NCBI RefSeq assembly: GCF_030733385.1
Contig: NZ_JASHJC010000005.1
Coordinates: forward strand, 1 to 64,000
Direction: 5' to 3'
Origin: Roseovarius sp. MMSF_3359
GTDB taxonomy: Bacteria; Pseudomonadota; Alphaproteobacteria; Rhodobacterales; Rhodobacteraceae
Length of the DNA stretch: 64,000 nucleotides
Positions 43,135 through 52,904 of the stretch are shown here, piece by piece. Position numbers and translations under genes: made by a program. Position 1 is the first letter of the stretch. The number at the start of each line of letters is the position of its first letter. Under the pieces are notes generated by a model. The model searched no databases. It saw only the letters and a program-made list of their open reading frames with translations, and was not told the origin of the DNA.

Positions 43135-45533
43135 GCCGGGTTCAGGTCTTGATCATCGGTGGCGGGGCGATGGGGGTGTCGCTGCTTTACCATCTCACCA
43201 AGGCCGGATGGTCGGATGTGATGTTGGTCGAGAAAAACGACCTGACGCACGGATCGACGTGGCATGCGGCGGGGCTCTGTACGCATTTCGCCCATAACGC
43301 CACGATTCAGGAATTGCGCGCCACGTCGGTGCGGCTCTACCGTGACATCTTGCCTGAGGAAACCGGGCAAGGCTGCGGGTTTCATCCCTCGGGCGCGATG
43401 CGGATCACGCGAAATCCCGATCGGATGGATGAATTTCGCCATGTGGCGGGCCTGTCGGGATTTACCGGCTACCCGCTCGAAATCCTGACGCCCGAGCGGA
43501 TTGCAGAGCTCCACCCGCTGGCGCGGCTTGAGGGCCTCTTGGGCGGCATTTACGAACCCGACGACGGGCATGTCGATCCCAGCCTTGCCACCAACGCAAT
43601 GGCGCAGATGGCGCAAAGGCGCGGCGCCACGATCCAGCGCTTCAACCCGGTCCAGTCGATCCGCCGTGAGGCCGGTCATTGGATGGTCGAAACCGCCAAA
43701 GGCACGGTGACCGCAGATCACATCGTCAACGCCGCTGGCACCTGGGGTTGGGAAATCGGGCGGATGATGGGCCTCGATATCCCTTCAGTACCGGTGTTGC
43801 ACCAATACCTGGTGACGGACACGATCCCCGACGTCGCAGAACGGCAGGCGGCAAACCTGCCGGAACTCCCGATCATCCGCGATCCGGAAGAAAGCTGGTA
43901 CGTCCGGCAGGAACGCGACGGGCTGATCCTTGGTCCCTACGAGGCGGAGGCGCAAGTCTGGGCAGTTGATGGGGTGCCGCCCGAATTCGGGGCCGATCTC
44001 ATGCCGCCCGATCTTGACCGGGTCGAACATATCATCGAGGCCGCGATGACCCGCATACCCGCGCTTGGCACGGGTGGGGTCAAGACGGTGGTGAACGGCC
44101 CGATCACGTTTACGCCCGATGCCAATCCGCTCATTGGTCCTGCCCATGGGCTGGAGAATGCCTGGCTACTGACCGGGTCCAGCATGGGGGTCATGGAGGG
44201 CGGCGGTGCGGGCTGGTTTTTGGCACATTGGATGACCAATGGTGCGCCACCGATGGATGCGCTGGCCGTGGACAGCCGCCGGTTCGGGGCCTGGGCAGAT
44301 CGCAATTATCGCATTGAAAAGGCTTTGGAATGTTTTGGGCTGCAGTTTGGTGTGCATTACCCCCACGAGGAGCGCCCCGCCGCCCGAGGCAAACGCATTT
44401 CACCACTGCATGACCTGATGCTCGAACGCGGTGCTGTCATGGGGGCCGCCCATGGCTGGGAACGGCCAAACTGGTTTTCCGACACCACGGGCGATGTCGC
44501 CACCCATAGTTTCCGCAGGCCGAACTGGTTCAATGCCGTTGCGCGCGAGGTCGAGACCGTGACAAATGCCGCCGCCCTCGCCGACCTGTCGGTCTTTGCC
44601 AAGTTCGACGTGACCGGCCCCGACACCCGCGCCTTTATCGACAACCTTGGCGCAAATGGTGCGCCGGGCGATGGCCGGATAGGCCTGATCCATACCCTGA
44701 CACCGGCGGGCGGAACCCTGTCGGAATTCACGGTGACGATGTGGTCAGACACCCATGCCTACCTGACCTCTGCCGCCGCGGCGGAGGAAATCGACCTGGA
44801 TGCGCTACGCGATCATGCGAAGGGTTTCGACGTGACCGTCACCAATGTGACGGAAACATTTGCCGTCATTGGCCTCATGGGGCCGAAATCCCGCGACATC
44901 CTGGCGCAGCTGGTTGATCTCAATGAGACGTTCTCCTGGCTTACAGCCCGCATGATCCAGGTTCAGGGCCATGATATCCGCGCCCTGCGGGTGTCCTATC
45001 TGGGCGAGTTGGGGTGGGAGCTGCACCTGCCTGCTGCCGCCGCGGCAGAGGTTTTCCGCGCCCTGGAAGAGGCCGGAGAGGCATCGGGCATCGGCTATTA
45101 CGGTGCCTTCGCCGCCAATTCCATGCGGCTCGAAAAGGGGTATCGCGCCTGGGGTGCAGACCTGACCTCCGAACGCACGCCGCGCGAATGCGGTGTCGGG
45201 TTCTTGGTTCAATCCGATGGCCGGGAATTCCCGGGCCGCACGACGATGGAAGCGCGCGATGAAACCAGCGGCTGGCATTCCGTGCTTCTGGAGGTGCGGA
45301 GCGGCCCCGTCGATCCGTTCCACGGTCATCCCGTCTATGCCGGAAACCGGATCATCGGCATCGTCACCTCGGGCGGGTTTGGACATAGAACACAAAAACA
45401 ACTGGCACTGGCGCTGCTACGCGAACCGCTGCCTAATGAAACCGTCAGCGTCGAGATCCTGGGGCAAAGCTGCCCTGCCGAGGTGCTTCATGCACCGCCT
45501 TTTGACCCTGACAACGCGCGCCTCAAGGCCTGA
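43131..45533 (+). CDS. Dimethylglycine dehydrogenase-like flavoprotein with GcvT domain (2)
   Basis: An 800-residue paralogue of the preceding gene with the same FAD-GcvT order: LIIGGGAMGVSLLYHLTKAG, GSTWHAAGL (His45, covalent-FAD position), then YLGELGWELHLP and NSMRLEKGYRAWGAD in the folate domain. Two tandem enzymes suggest two successive N-demethylations, or two different methylated intermediates, after the methyltransferase step. Starts by ATGA overlap. The two copies are clearly diverged, so this is not a recent duplication. Confidence 0.9.
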   Translation: MSRVQVLIIGGGAMGVSLLYHLTKAGWSDVMLVEKNDLTHGSTWHAAGLCTHFAHNATIQELRATSVRLYRDILPEETGQGCGFHPSGAMRITRNPDRMDEFRHVAGLSGFTGYPLEILTPERIAELHPLARLEGLLGGIYEPDDGHVDPSLATNAMAQMAQRRGATIQRFNPVQSIRREAGHWMVETAKGTVTADHIVNAAGTWGWEIGRMMGLDIPSVPVLHQYLVTDTIPDVAERQAANLPELPIIRDPEESWYVRQERDGLILGPYEAEAQVWAVDGVPPEFGADLMPPDLDRVEHIIEAAMTRIPALGTGGVKTVVNGPITFTPDANPLIGPAHGLENAWLLTGSSMGVMEGGGAGWFLAHWMTNGAPPMDALAVDSRRFGAWADRNYRIEKALECFGLQFGVHYPHEERPAARGKRISPLHDLMLERGAVMGAAHGWERPNWFSDTTGDVATHSFRRPNWFNAVAREVETVTNAAALADLSVFAKFDVTGPDTRAFIDNLGANGAPGDGRIGLIHTLTPAGGTLSEFTVTMWSDTHAYLTSAAAAEEIDLDALRDHAKGFDVTVTNVTETFAVIGLMGPKSRDILAQLVDLNETFSWLTARMIQVQGHDIRALRVSYLGELGWELHLPAAAAAEVFRALEEAGEASGIGYYGAFAANSMRLEKGYRAWGADLTSERTPRECGVGFLVQSDGREFPGRTTMEARDETSGWHSVLLEVRSGPVDPFHGHPVYAGNRIIGIVTSGGFGHRTQKQLALALLREPLPNETVSVEILGQSCPAEVLHAPPFDPDNARLKA

Positions 45534-45551
45534 TCCCGCAAAGGAACGGAT

Positions 45552-46874
45552 ATGACACACCATGCCCCCCTGCACACCTCCTGGCAGATCGACGAAATCG
45601 CCGACCTGCGCGATACCTATTATGCGGCGAGCCAGCGCAAGTTCGTGCCCTTCGCGGAACCGATGATCTTCAAGAAAGGGTCGATGCAATACCTTTGGGA
45701 TGCCGAGGGCCGCAAATATACCGACCTTCTTGGCATGAATGTCTGTATCTCGGTCGGTCATTCGCACCCGACCGTCGTCGCCGCCGCGACCGCGCAGGCG
45801 CAAGAGCTGACCCATTGCACGACCATGTTCTATCACCCCACCCCTGCGCATCTGGCCAAGGAGTTGGCGGCAACGATGCCTCCGGGCCATGAATGGGTCG
45901 TGCATTTCACCAATTCGGGGTCCGAGGCGGTCGATCTGGCGCTGACCATTGCACGGACCTATACTGGCAATCTCGACATGCTGGCGCTCCGCTCGGCCTA
46001 TCACGGACCGACGGCGGCGGCGCAATCGGTCACCGGGATCAACGGATGGCGTCATCCGGGCATGCCGGGCAACGTGGCATTCGTCCCCGAGCCGAACCAG
46101 TATCGCGGTATCTTCGGTGAAAACGCCGGCGCCGCACCTTACCTGGACGAGATCGACCGTGCGCTGAAGTTCGAGACTTCGGGCCGTGTCGCGGGGATCA
46201 TCGTGGAGAGTGTGCAGGGCTATGGCGGCATTATCGAGATGCCTGCCGGATACATGACCGGTGCCGCGGAACGGATACGCGCGGCGGGCGGGCTTTACAT
46301 CGCCGACGAGGTGCAGTCCGGCTTTGGGCGGACCGGCGATCACATGTGGGGGTTCGAAGCCGATGGCGTTGTCCCTGATATCGTGGTGCTGGCCAAGGGG
46401 ATCGGCAATGGCTTCCCCCTGGGGGCGGTCGTGACGCGCAAGGAGGTCGCTGCGCCGATGGCCGAGAAATTCATGTTCCACACCTATGGCGCCAATCCGA
46501 CCAGTTGTGCCGCCGGCCGGGCCGTGTTGCAGGTGATCCGCGAGGATAACGTGATGGAAAATGCCCGCAAGGTTGGCGCGGCTCTCCTGCAGCGGTTGCG
46601 CGATCTTCAGGCGCGCCATCCCGCAATCGGCGACGTGCGGGGGCGGGGGTTGATGCTGGCCATCGAAATGGTCAGCGACCGCAGCACCAAGGAGCCCGAT
46701 CCCAAAACCACCGCCGCGGTTTTTGAGGCCACGCGCGAAAGCGGGTTGATCCTCTCGAAATCCGGCGCCTACCAGTCATGCCTCAGGATGGTGCCGCCGA
46801 TGTGCCTGTCGCTCGATGATGTCGACCAGGTTGCCGATGGGCTGGATAGTGCCTTTACCAAGGTTGCGCGATAA
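45552..46874 (+). CDS. Class III aminotransferase (alanine-glyoxylate/AGXT2-like)
   Basis: A 440-residue fold-type I PLP enzyme. Asp252 (IADEVQSGFGR) holds the PLP nitrogen and Lys282 (VLAKGIGNGFPLGAV) forms the Schiff base; FTNSGSEAVDLA binds phosphate. The closest subgroup is AGXT2, which uses alanine or beta-amino acids with glyoxylate or pyruvate. As the last gene of the rightward arm (18 bases after the second flavoprotein) it probably removes the amino group of the fully demethylated product. Weak AAGGAA ribosome site at 45540-45545. Confidence 0.9.
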   Translation: MTHHAPLHTSWQIDEIADLRDTYYAASQRKFVPFAEPMIFKKGSMQYLWDAEGRKYTDLLGMNVCISVGHSHPTVVAAATAQAQELTHCTTMFYHPTPAHLAKELAATMPPGHEWVVHFTNSGSEAVDLALTIARTYTGNLDMLALRSAYHGPTAAAQSVTGINGWRHPGMPGNVAFVPEPNQYRGIFGENAGAAPYLDEIDRALKFETSGRVAGIIVESVQGYGGIIEMPAGYMTGAAERIRAAGGLYIADEVQSGFGRTGDHMWGFEADGVVPDIVVLAKGIGNGFPLGAVVTRKEVAAPMAEKFMFHTYGANPTSCAAGRAVLQVIREDNVMENARKVGAALLQRLRDLQARHPAIGDVRGRGLMLAIEMVSDRSTKEPDPKTTAAVFEATRESGLILSKSGAYQSCLRMVPPMCLSLDDVDQVADGLDSAFTKVAR

Positions 46875-46893
46875 ATCCCGACAAATTGAGCTG

Positions 46894-46908
46894 TTAAGCC
46901 TGCCGTAA
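46894..46908. promoter_or_regulatory. CtrA-like site upstream of motB
   Basis: TTAA-N7-GTAA, one base off the CtrA full-site consensus TTAA-N7-TTAA, lies 48 bases before motB; another TTAA follows at 46920. CtrA activates flagellar genes in Rhodobacterales. Confidence 0.5.
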
Positions 46909-46955
46909 CACCTGATCTGTTAAGGCTGATTTCGGGTGAGTAAAAGGTGGTGAGA

Positions 46956-47804
46956 ATGAGCGCGCAAGGTAACGTGGCGCCAGTCATCATCAAGAAGAAA
47001 AAGGTCGTTGGCGGCGATGGGCACCATGGGGGTGCCTGGAAGGTTGCCTATGCTGACTTCGTGACGGCGATGATGGCTTTTTTCCTGTTGATGTGGCTGC
47101 TGAACGCGACAACTGAGAAACAACGCAAGGGTATTGCCGACTACTTCAGCCCGGCAATTCCGATCAGCCGGGTATCCGGTGGCGGCGAAGGTGAATTCGG
47201 CGGCGAAAGCGTCTTTTCCGAAGAGACGCTGCCGCAAAATGGCACCGGTGCGACGAACCAGCGCCCGACCGAAGCGAGCCAGGCGCGCGGCGAAATGGGC
47301 CTGTCGGACCAGGGGGCCGAGGCCAGCGAAGCGGATGCCGCGGCCTTTGAGGAATTGGAAGAAATGCTGACCGCCCGCGCCGGCGAAAGCACGGTATCGG
47401 ACGCGCTCGGGCGTCATATCCTGACCAGGGTGACAGACGAAGGCCTGGTCGTGGAGCTGTTCGACCTTGAAAATGCACAGTTGTTTGCGCCCCGAACGGA
47501 AAATCCTACCCCCCTGATGCAGGAGCTTGCCGATCTGTTGGCATCGGCGGCGAAGCTGGTCGAAAACGAGATCGCTGTCGAGGGTCACACAAGGTCCGAA
47601 CCGATCACTTTGGCCACAAATCCGGTCTGGGACCTGTCAACCTCGCGCGCCAATCGCGTTCGCATCATGCTGCAGGAGGCCGGCGTTGTCGCACCGCAAC
47701 TGCGCCGGGTAACGGGACATGCCGATCGTGAACCGGCGGTGCGCAACCCGATGGCGATTCGAAACAACAGACTCGAGGTCATTTTCCTCAGATCCGATCA
47801 ATAG
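46956..47804 (+). CDS. motB: Flagellar motor protein MotB
   Basis: A 282-residue stator subunit. The single membrane segment (about 31-50, YADFVTAMMAFFLLMWLL) contains Asp34, the proton-carrying residue. An acidic linker follows, then a C-terminal OmpA-like peptidoglycan-binding domain (about 140-280, with VEGHTRSEP and LSTSRANRVRIML). It anchors the MotA/MotB stator to the cell wall. The ATG at 46956 sits behind AAGGTGG. It is separated from motA by more than 11 kb, first in the flagellar cluster. Confidence 0.93.
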   Translation: MSAQGNVAPVIIKKKKVVGGDGHHGGAWKVAYADFVTAMMAFFLLMWLLNATTEKQRKGIADYFSPAIPISRVSGGGEGEFGGESVFSEETLPQNGTGATNQRPTEASQARGEMGLSDQGAEASEADAAAFEELEEMLTARAGESTVSDALGRHILTRVTDEGLVVELFDLENAQLFAPRTENPTPLMQELADLLASAAKLVENEIAVEGHTRSEPITLATNPVWDLSTSRANRVRIMLQEAGVVAPQLRRVTGHADREPAVRNPMAIRNNRLEVIFLRSDQ

Positions 47805-47829
47805 AAGGAAATACAGCGCATTTTATCTG

Positions 47830-47844
47830 TTAGCGCGCTGTTAA
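47830..47844. promoter_or_regulatory. CtrA-like site upstream of flgE
   Basis: TTAG-N7-TTAA, one base off the CtrA consensus, 58 bases before flgE. Together with the sites near motB and fliF/fliL it suggests shared control of the cluster. Confidence 0.5.
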
Positions 47845-47901
47845 ACGGACGGCCTTACACCTGTACCTCAATATCAGTTGGTACATCAGAAAGGCGTATC
47901 C

Positions 47902-49197
47902 ATGACAATTTCTTCTTCGTTGAATGCCGGTGTGGCAGGTCTTGGGGCGAATGCGACGCGACTCGCGACGATTTCGGACAACATCGCGAATTCATCGACA
48001 TTCGGATACAAACGGATCGAGGCAGATTTCAATTCTCTGGTCATTTCATCCGGGGGCAGCAGCTATTCGGCGGGGGGCGTTCGGTCCAGCACCCAGCGGC
48101 TGGTTGATCAGAACGGTACACTGGTCTCGACTTCGAATGCGACCGATCTGGCGGTGCGCGGCCGTGGCATGCTGCCTGTCGCGCGCGCGACACAGGTCGA
48201 TGCCGGCAATCCCCAAATGCAACTGACAAGCACCGGCTCCTTCCGTACTGATTCCTCGGGCCGCCTGGTCACGGAATCGGGCCTCGTACTGATGGGCTGG
48301 CCTGCAAATCCGGATGGCACCATCCCGACATATCCCCGCGACACCAGCGACGCGTTGGAACCGGTCCAGCTTAACCTGAACCAGTTGACGGGCGAACCTA
48401 CGACCGAAATGACGATTGGTATCAACCTGCCGTCAACAGAAACGGAATCCACAGCCAGCGGTGCGATGATCCCTTACTCGGTCGAATACTTCGACAATCT
48501 CGGAAAATCTGAGAGTGTCTCTCTCGAATTCACACCGACAGTCCCTGCGGTCGGTGCGTCGAATGAATGGACAATGGTCCTGACCGACTCGGCGCAGGGC
48601 GGTGCGGTTATCGGAGAATATACCCTTACTTTCGATGATTCCCGAACCTCTGGCGGGACGCTGCTGAGTGTCGCCACCGTCTCGGGCGGTGCCTATGATC
48701 CGGTGACCGGCAGCGTGATCGTCAATGTCGATGGGGGACCGATGGAGATAACCATCGGCCAACTCGGCGCGCCGGATGGCATGACTCAGCTGGGGAACAG
48801 CTTTGCGCCGCTCTCGACCACCAAGGACGGCTCTCCGGTGGGGAGCATGATCGGCGTGAATGTCGACCGGAACGGGCTTGTCCAAGCCACGTTCGACACC
48901 GGCCTGACACGTGTCATCTACCAGGTGCCCCTGGTCGATGTGCCCAACCCGAACGGCATGGTCGCAATGGATCAACAAACCTACCTGCCGTCACCTGAAA
49001 GCGGATCGTTTTTCTTGTGGCAGGCCGGTGAAGGCCCAACAGGCGAGGTCATTTCCTTTGCCCGCGAGGAATCCACCACCGACGTTGCCGGCGAGCTGAC
49101 CGACATGATCCAAACACAGCGGGCCTATTCATCGAACGCGAAAGTCATCCAGACCGTCGATGAGATGCTGCAGGAAACAACGAATATCAAACGCTGA
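47902..49197 (+). CDS. flgE: Flagellar hook protein FlgE
   Basis: A 431-residue secreted hook subunit, the universal joint between motor and filament. The N-terminal rod/hook signature is SSSLNAGVAGLGANATRLATISDNIANSSTFGYKR, and the conserved C-terminal helix ends ELTDMIQTQRAYSSNAKVIQTVDEMLQ. There is no signal peptide, as expected for flagellar type III export. The start is the ATG at 47902; the open frame begins at 47878. The CtrA-like box lies upstream and flgK follows after 52 bases. Confidence 0.95.
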   Translation: MTISSSLNAGVAGLGANATRLATISDNIANSSTFGYKRIEADFNSLVISSGGSSYSAGGVRSSTQRLVDQNGTLVSTSNATDLAVRGRGMLPVARATQVDAGNPQMQLTSTGSFRTDSSGRLVTESGLVLMGWPANPDGTIPTYPRDTSDALEPVQLNLNQLTGEPTTEMTIGINLPSTETESTASGAMIPYSVEYFDNLGKSESVSLEFTPTVPAVGASNEWTMVLTDSAQGGAVIGEYTLTFDDSRTSGGTLLSVATVSGGAYDPVTGSVIVNVDGGPMEITIGQLGAPDGMTQLGNSFAPLSTTKDGSPVGSMIGVNVDRNGLVQATFDTGLTRVIYQVPLVDVPNPNGMVAMDQQTYLPSPESGSFFLWQAGEGPTGEVISFAREESTTDVAGELTDMIQTQRAYSSNAKVIQTVDEMLQETTNIKR

Positions 49198-49249
49198 TCC
49201 GGGCCAAGCCATTGCCCGCCGCGCCTTCCAGTAAAAAAGAGGTTCATGT

Positions 49250-50704
49250 ATGAGTATCTCAAGCGCCCTGTCCAACGCTGTAGGTGGTTTGAACGCAAGC
49301 GCACGTGCGGCCGGTGTGGCATCAACCAACCTGGCCAACGCGCTGACGCCCGGCTACGGCGTCCGCGCCTTGGAACTGGCATCGCAATCAAGCGGAAATC
49401 GCGGGGGGGTCTCGATCGTCGGGATCACCCGCACCGTCGATCAAGGCATTCTGAGCGACCGGCGGATGTCGGACAGTCAGATCGCAAGCGCCAGTACGCG
49501 GGCGGAATTCATCGGTCAGCTCGAGCGCATCGTCGGCACACCGGACGAAGGATCTTCCCTGTCGGCACGCATTGCCGCCTTCGATGCAAGCCTTGTCCTG
49601 GCCAGCAACAAGCCCGAAGCGACAGAGCTGCTCCAGGCCGCTGTGTTGCGGGCGGGTGAATTGGCCAGCACGCTGAACGCGATCTCAGCCGAGATTCAGA
49701 CGCGGCGGACAAATGCCGACGGTGAAATCGCTTTGGCCGTTGACCGCGTCAACACGACCCTCGCTCAGATCGAGACGCTCAATACACGGATCAGGTCGGA
49801 GACGAAGGGTGGCAACTCGATCGCCGCCCTCCAAGATCAACGGCAGAAGGCGATTGACCAACTGGCGGAATATGTCCCGATCCGGCAAGTCCCCCGTGAC
49901 AATGGCGCGGTGGCCCTGTTTACGCCGGGCGGGGCAGTTTTGCTTGATGGCAAAGCCGCGACCCTGGATTTCACACCCTCCAATGTCGTCGCACCGCACA
50001 TGACGCTCGGCGCAGGCCTCGTCTCCGGGTTGACAATCAACGGCATCAACACACCGGCCTCCGGCCCGAACAGTCGGATTTCAGGCGGCAAATTGTCGGC
50101 CCTATTCGAAGTGCGTGATGATCTCGGTGTCGACGCCAATACGCAGGTTGATGCCCTCGCACGCGATCTTGCAGAACGGTTCCAGGCCGCAGGTTTGGAT
50201 GCGACCCGGGCGCCAGGCGATCCTGGTCTCTTTACCGATGGTGGTGCCGTTTTCGACCCCCTGAACGAGGTTGGCATCGCTGGACGCATTGCCGTCAATG
50301 CAGCGGTTGATCCCAACAATGGCGGGGATCTCTGGAAACTGCGAGATGGTCTTGGCGCAGTTGCGCCCGGGGCCGCAGGAAACGGCGCGCTCCTGCAGGA
50401 TTGGCGCCAGGCATTGAGCCAGAATGGTGCCCTTAACTCCGGCAATCTCGGCGCAACGGCGCGTTCGCTTTCCGGCCACTCCGCCAGTTTCACCTCGCGT
50501 ATCGGTCAAAGCCGTCTTTCCCTGGATCAGGACATCAGTTTCGCAGCCGCACGTCAAAGTGAGCTAAAGACGCTGGAACTCGAGGGCGGCGTAGACACGG
50601 ACGCAGAAATGCAGCGCCTACTTTTGATCGAGCAAAGCTATAGCGCCAACGCGCGGATGATCCAGACGCTCGACGATATGATGCAAGCCCTTCTGAGGAT
50701 CTAA
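49250..50704 (+). CDS. flgK: Flagellar hook-associated protein 1 FlgK
   Basis: A 484-residue hook-filament junction protein, exported by the flagellar system. N-terminal ISSALSNAVGGLNASARAAG and ASTNLANALTPGYGVRALEL, and C-terminal LLLIEQSYSANARMIQTLDDMMQ are the conserved coiled ends. AGAGG precedes the ATG. flgL starts three bases after its stop, the normal pairing. Confidence 0.93.
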   Translation: MSISSALSNAVGGLNASARAAGVASTNLANALTPGYGVRALELASQSSGNRGGVSIVGITRTVDQGILSDRRMSDSQIASASTRAEFIGQLERIVGTPDEGSSLSARIAAFDASLVLASNKPEATELLQAAVLRAGELASTLNAISAEIQTRRTNADGEIALAVDRVNTTLAQIETLNTRIRSETKGGNSIAALQDQRQKAIDQLAEYVPIRQVPRDNGAVALFTPGGAVLLDGKAATLDFTPSNVVAPHMTLGAGLVSGLTINGINTPASGPNSRISGGKLSALFEVRDDLGVDANTQVDALARDLAERFQAAGLDATRAPGDPGLFTDGGAVFDPLNEVGIAGRIAVNAAVDPNNGGDLWKLRDGLGAVAPGAAGNGALLQDWRQALSQNGALNSGNLGATARSLSGHSASFTSRIGQSRLSLDQDISFAAARQSELKTLELEGGVDTDAEMQRLLLIEQSYSANARMIQTLDDMMQALLRI

Positions 50705-50707
50705 GAA

Positions 50708-51718
50708 ATGAACCTGCAATCCATTGGCGATCTCGCGCAAACCTTTAAATTGCGCCAACAGAATGTCTTTCTCAAACAGCAGATGGCGCGTCTGACCGAC
50801 GAACTGGCCAGCGGTCGAACGGCAAATCTGACTCAACAGCTCGCCGGCAGTTTCGGCCATATTGCCGATATTGAGCACGATCTGGTGGTACTTCAAAGTT
50901 ATCAGGCTTCTGCCAAGGATGCGGCAACGTCCACAGCGGCAATGCAGGCCGCACTTGATACCGTGCAGTCTCTTGCCGGTGATCTCGGCCAGACAGCCAG
51001 CATCGCTGGCGTTACCACCGGCCCCGCAATCGTCGATTCTGTTGCAGTTCAAGGCCGAGGAACGCTGGAAACTGTCATTTCGGCGTTCAATACAGGCGTG
51101 GGCGGTCGCGCACTCTTTAGCGGCACCGAGATCGAAACTGCCCCATTGGCCTCTGCAGATACACTACTGAACGAAGTACGGCTTGCGCTAGCAGGGGCGC
51201 TGACCGCATCAGATGTTATTGCAGATTTGGACACGTTCTTCGACACCCCGGGAGGGGGCTTCGAGACCTTGATCTACCAAGGTGGAACAGCATTCCTATC
51301 GCCTTATCAACTTGGCGAAGGGGAATCTGTAAAACTCGAACTGCGCGCTGATGATACGGCTGTCCGCAACGTCCTGAAGAACACCGTTATGGCCGCACTG
51401 GCAGATGACGCGACATTGCCGCTCAACTCCGGCGATAGGGTCGAACTGGCCAAACAGTCGGGCATCAGGTTGCTGACATCGCAAGATGAGTTGGTAGGCA
51501 TCCGGTCCAGCCTGGGCTTTGCTGAATCAAGAATTGAGCAGGCAGCCGCGAGAATATCTTCTGAGACAAGCAGCCTGGAGATGGCCAGGACAAATCTCCT
51601 ATCGATCGACAAATTCCAGACGGCCACAGAATTGGAGCAAGTCCAGATACAGCTGGAAACGCTCTACACGATAACTGCGCGCGCATCGCGCTTCAGCTTG
51701 GTGAATTTCCTCTCATGA
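50708..51718 (+). CDS. flgL: Flagellar hook-associated protein 3 FlgL
   Basis: A 336-residue junction protein of the flagellin-like superfamily, joining FlgK to the filament. The N-terminal helix (FLKQQMARLTDELASGR) and the C-terminal one ending with LYTITARASRFSLVNFLS are conserved. It has less GC-rich codons than the rest of the window. It overlaps flgI by ATGA at 51715-51718. Confidence 0.9.
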   Translation: MNLQSIGDLAQTFKLRQQNVFLKQQMARLTDELASGRTANLTQQLAGSFGHIADIEHDLVVLQSYQASAKDAATSTAAMQAALDTVQSLAGDLGQTASIAGVTTGPAIVDSVAVQGRGTLETVISAFNTGVGGRALFSGTEIETAPLASADTLLNEVRLALAGALTASDVIADLDTFFDTPGGGFETLIYQGGTAFLSPYQLGEGESVKLELRADDTAVRNVLKNTVMAALADDATLPLNSGDRVELAKQSGIRLLTSQDELVGIRSSLGFAESRIEQAAARISSETSSLEMARTNLLSIDKFQTATELEQVQIQLETLYTITARASRFSLVNFLS

Positions 51719-52827
51719 AAAACTATTTTCGATTTCTGATTCAAGCTCTTGCCATTTTTATCCTGGCGATGCCCGCAACCGCAGGGCCGATCCGTATCAA
51801 GGATCTGGTCGAGTTCGACGGTGTTCGGGGTAATGACCTCGTTGGCTACGGCCTGGTGGTTGGGCTCAACGGCACCGGTGACGGAATTCGAAATGCGCCG
51901 TTCACAGAAGAAATCATGTCGAACATTCTCGAACGGCTAGGTGTCAACATTACCGGCGAGCAGTTTCGCCCGAAGAACGTGGCGGCTGTTTTTGTCACGG
52001 CAAGCCTGCCTCCCTTTTCACGGGCTGGCGGGCAGATCGACGTTACAGTGTCCGCCATCGGTGATGCCAAGAGCCTTTTGGGAGGTACATTGGTCATGAC
52101 ACCGCTCAACGCGGCCGACGGCCAGATCTATGCCGTTGCCCAAGGTACGATCGTCGCCGGTGGTGTTTCGGCCGAGGGCGATGCCGGCGGGGTTGTGCAA
52201 GGCGTTCCGACGTCGGGTGTCATTCCAGCGGGCGCGCGGGTCGAACGTGAGATTGACTTCGAATTCGCCTCCTTGGACACCATGCGCCTTGCACTCAGGG
52301 AGCCGGATTTCACTACTGCCGCCCGCATCGAAGCGGCGATAAACGCCTCGTTCGGGCGATCTGTTGCTGTCATGCTCGATTCCGGGACTGTGCGACTGGA
52401 CGTTGATCGGACCCAGGCCCGCTCGCCAGCCCACGCGCTTGGCCAGATCGAAAACATCCTGGTGGAGCCAGAGCGGAAGGCCCGCGTTGTGGTGGACCAA
52501 CGTTCCGGAACAATCGTGATGGGCGAAGACGTACGCATCTCGCGTGTTGCCGTATCGCAGGGCAATTTGACCCTTCGGGTCGAGGAAAGACCCATCGTGG
52601 TTCAACCGAACCCGTTTGCAGAAGGGGAAACCATTGTCGTGCCAAGAACGGATGCCACAATCGAAGAAGAACCTGGCACAGGCCTTGCCGAAGTGCCACC
52701 AGGAACGTCACTCTCGGAAGTGATAGCGGGCCTGAATGCTCTCGGCGTGTCGCCTAGGGATATGATTGATATACTGAAAAGCATCAAGGCGGCGGGGGCG
52801 CTCCACGCGGAGTTCGTTGTACGCTAA
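51715..52827 (+). CDS. flgI: Flagellar P-ring protein FlgI
   Basis: A 370-residue periplasmic P-ring subunit forming the bushing around the rod. It has a Sec signal peptide (hydrophobic 7-18, MPATAG cleavage) and the FlgI features IKDLVEFDGVRGNDLVGYGLVVGLNGTGD, NVAAVFVTASLPPFSRAGGQIDVTVSAIGDAKSL and the end SLSEVIAGLNALGVSPRDMIDILKSIKAAGALHAE. It is the last rightward gene of this block. flgA and flgH are not visible here. Confidence 0.95.
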   Translation: MKNYFRFLIQALAIFILAMPATAGPIRIKDLVEFDGVRGNDLVGYGLVVGLNGTGDGIRNAPFTEEIMSNILERLGVNITGEQFRPKNVAAVFVTASLPPFSRAGGQIDVTVSAIGDAKSLLGGTLVMTPLNAADGQIYAVAQGTIVAGGVSAEGDAGGVVQGVPTSGVIPAGARVEREIDFEFASLDTMRLALREPDFTTAARIEAAINASFGRSVAVMLDSGTVRLDVDRTQARSPAHALGQIENILVEPERKARVVVDQRSGTIVMGEDVRISRVAVSQGNLTLRVEERPIVVQPNPFAEGETIVVPRTDATIEEEPGTGLAEVPPGTSLSEVIAGLNALGVSPRDMIDILKSIKAAGALHAEFVVR

Positions 52828-52904
52828 TTGGTCGCGTAGGAGAGTGTTGCCGACTTTACTTTAGGTCGATGTTTAAGGAGCAGAAGTTCGCTGCTTTGTA
52901 ACGG

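Noticed and set aside
52879..52895. AGCAG/CTGCT hairpin after flgI as terminator
   Set aside because: Stem of only five pairs and no real T-run; too weak to list as a feature.
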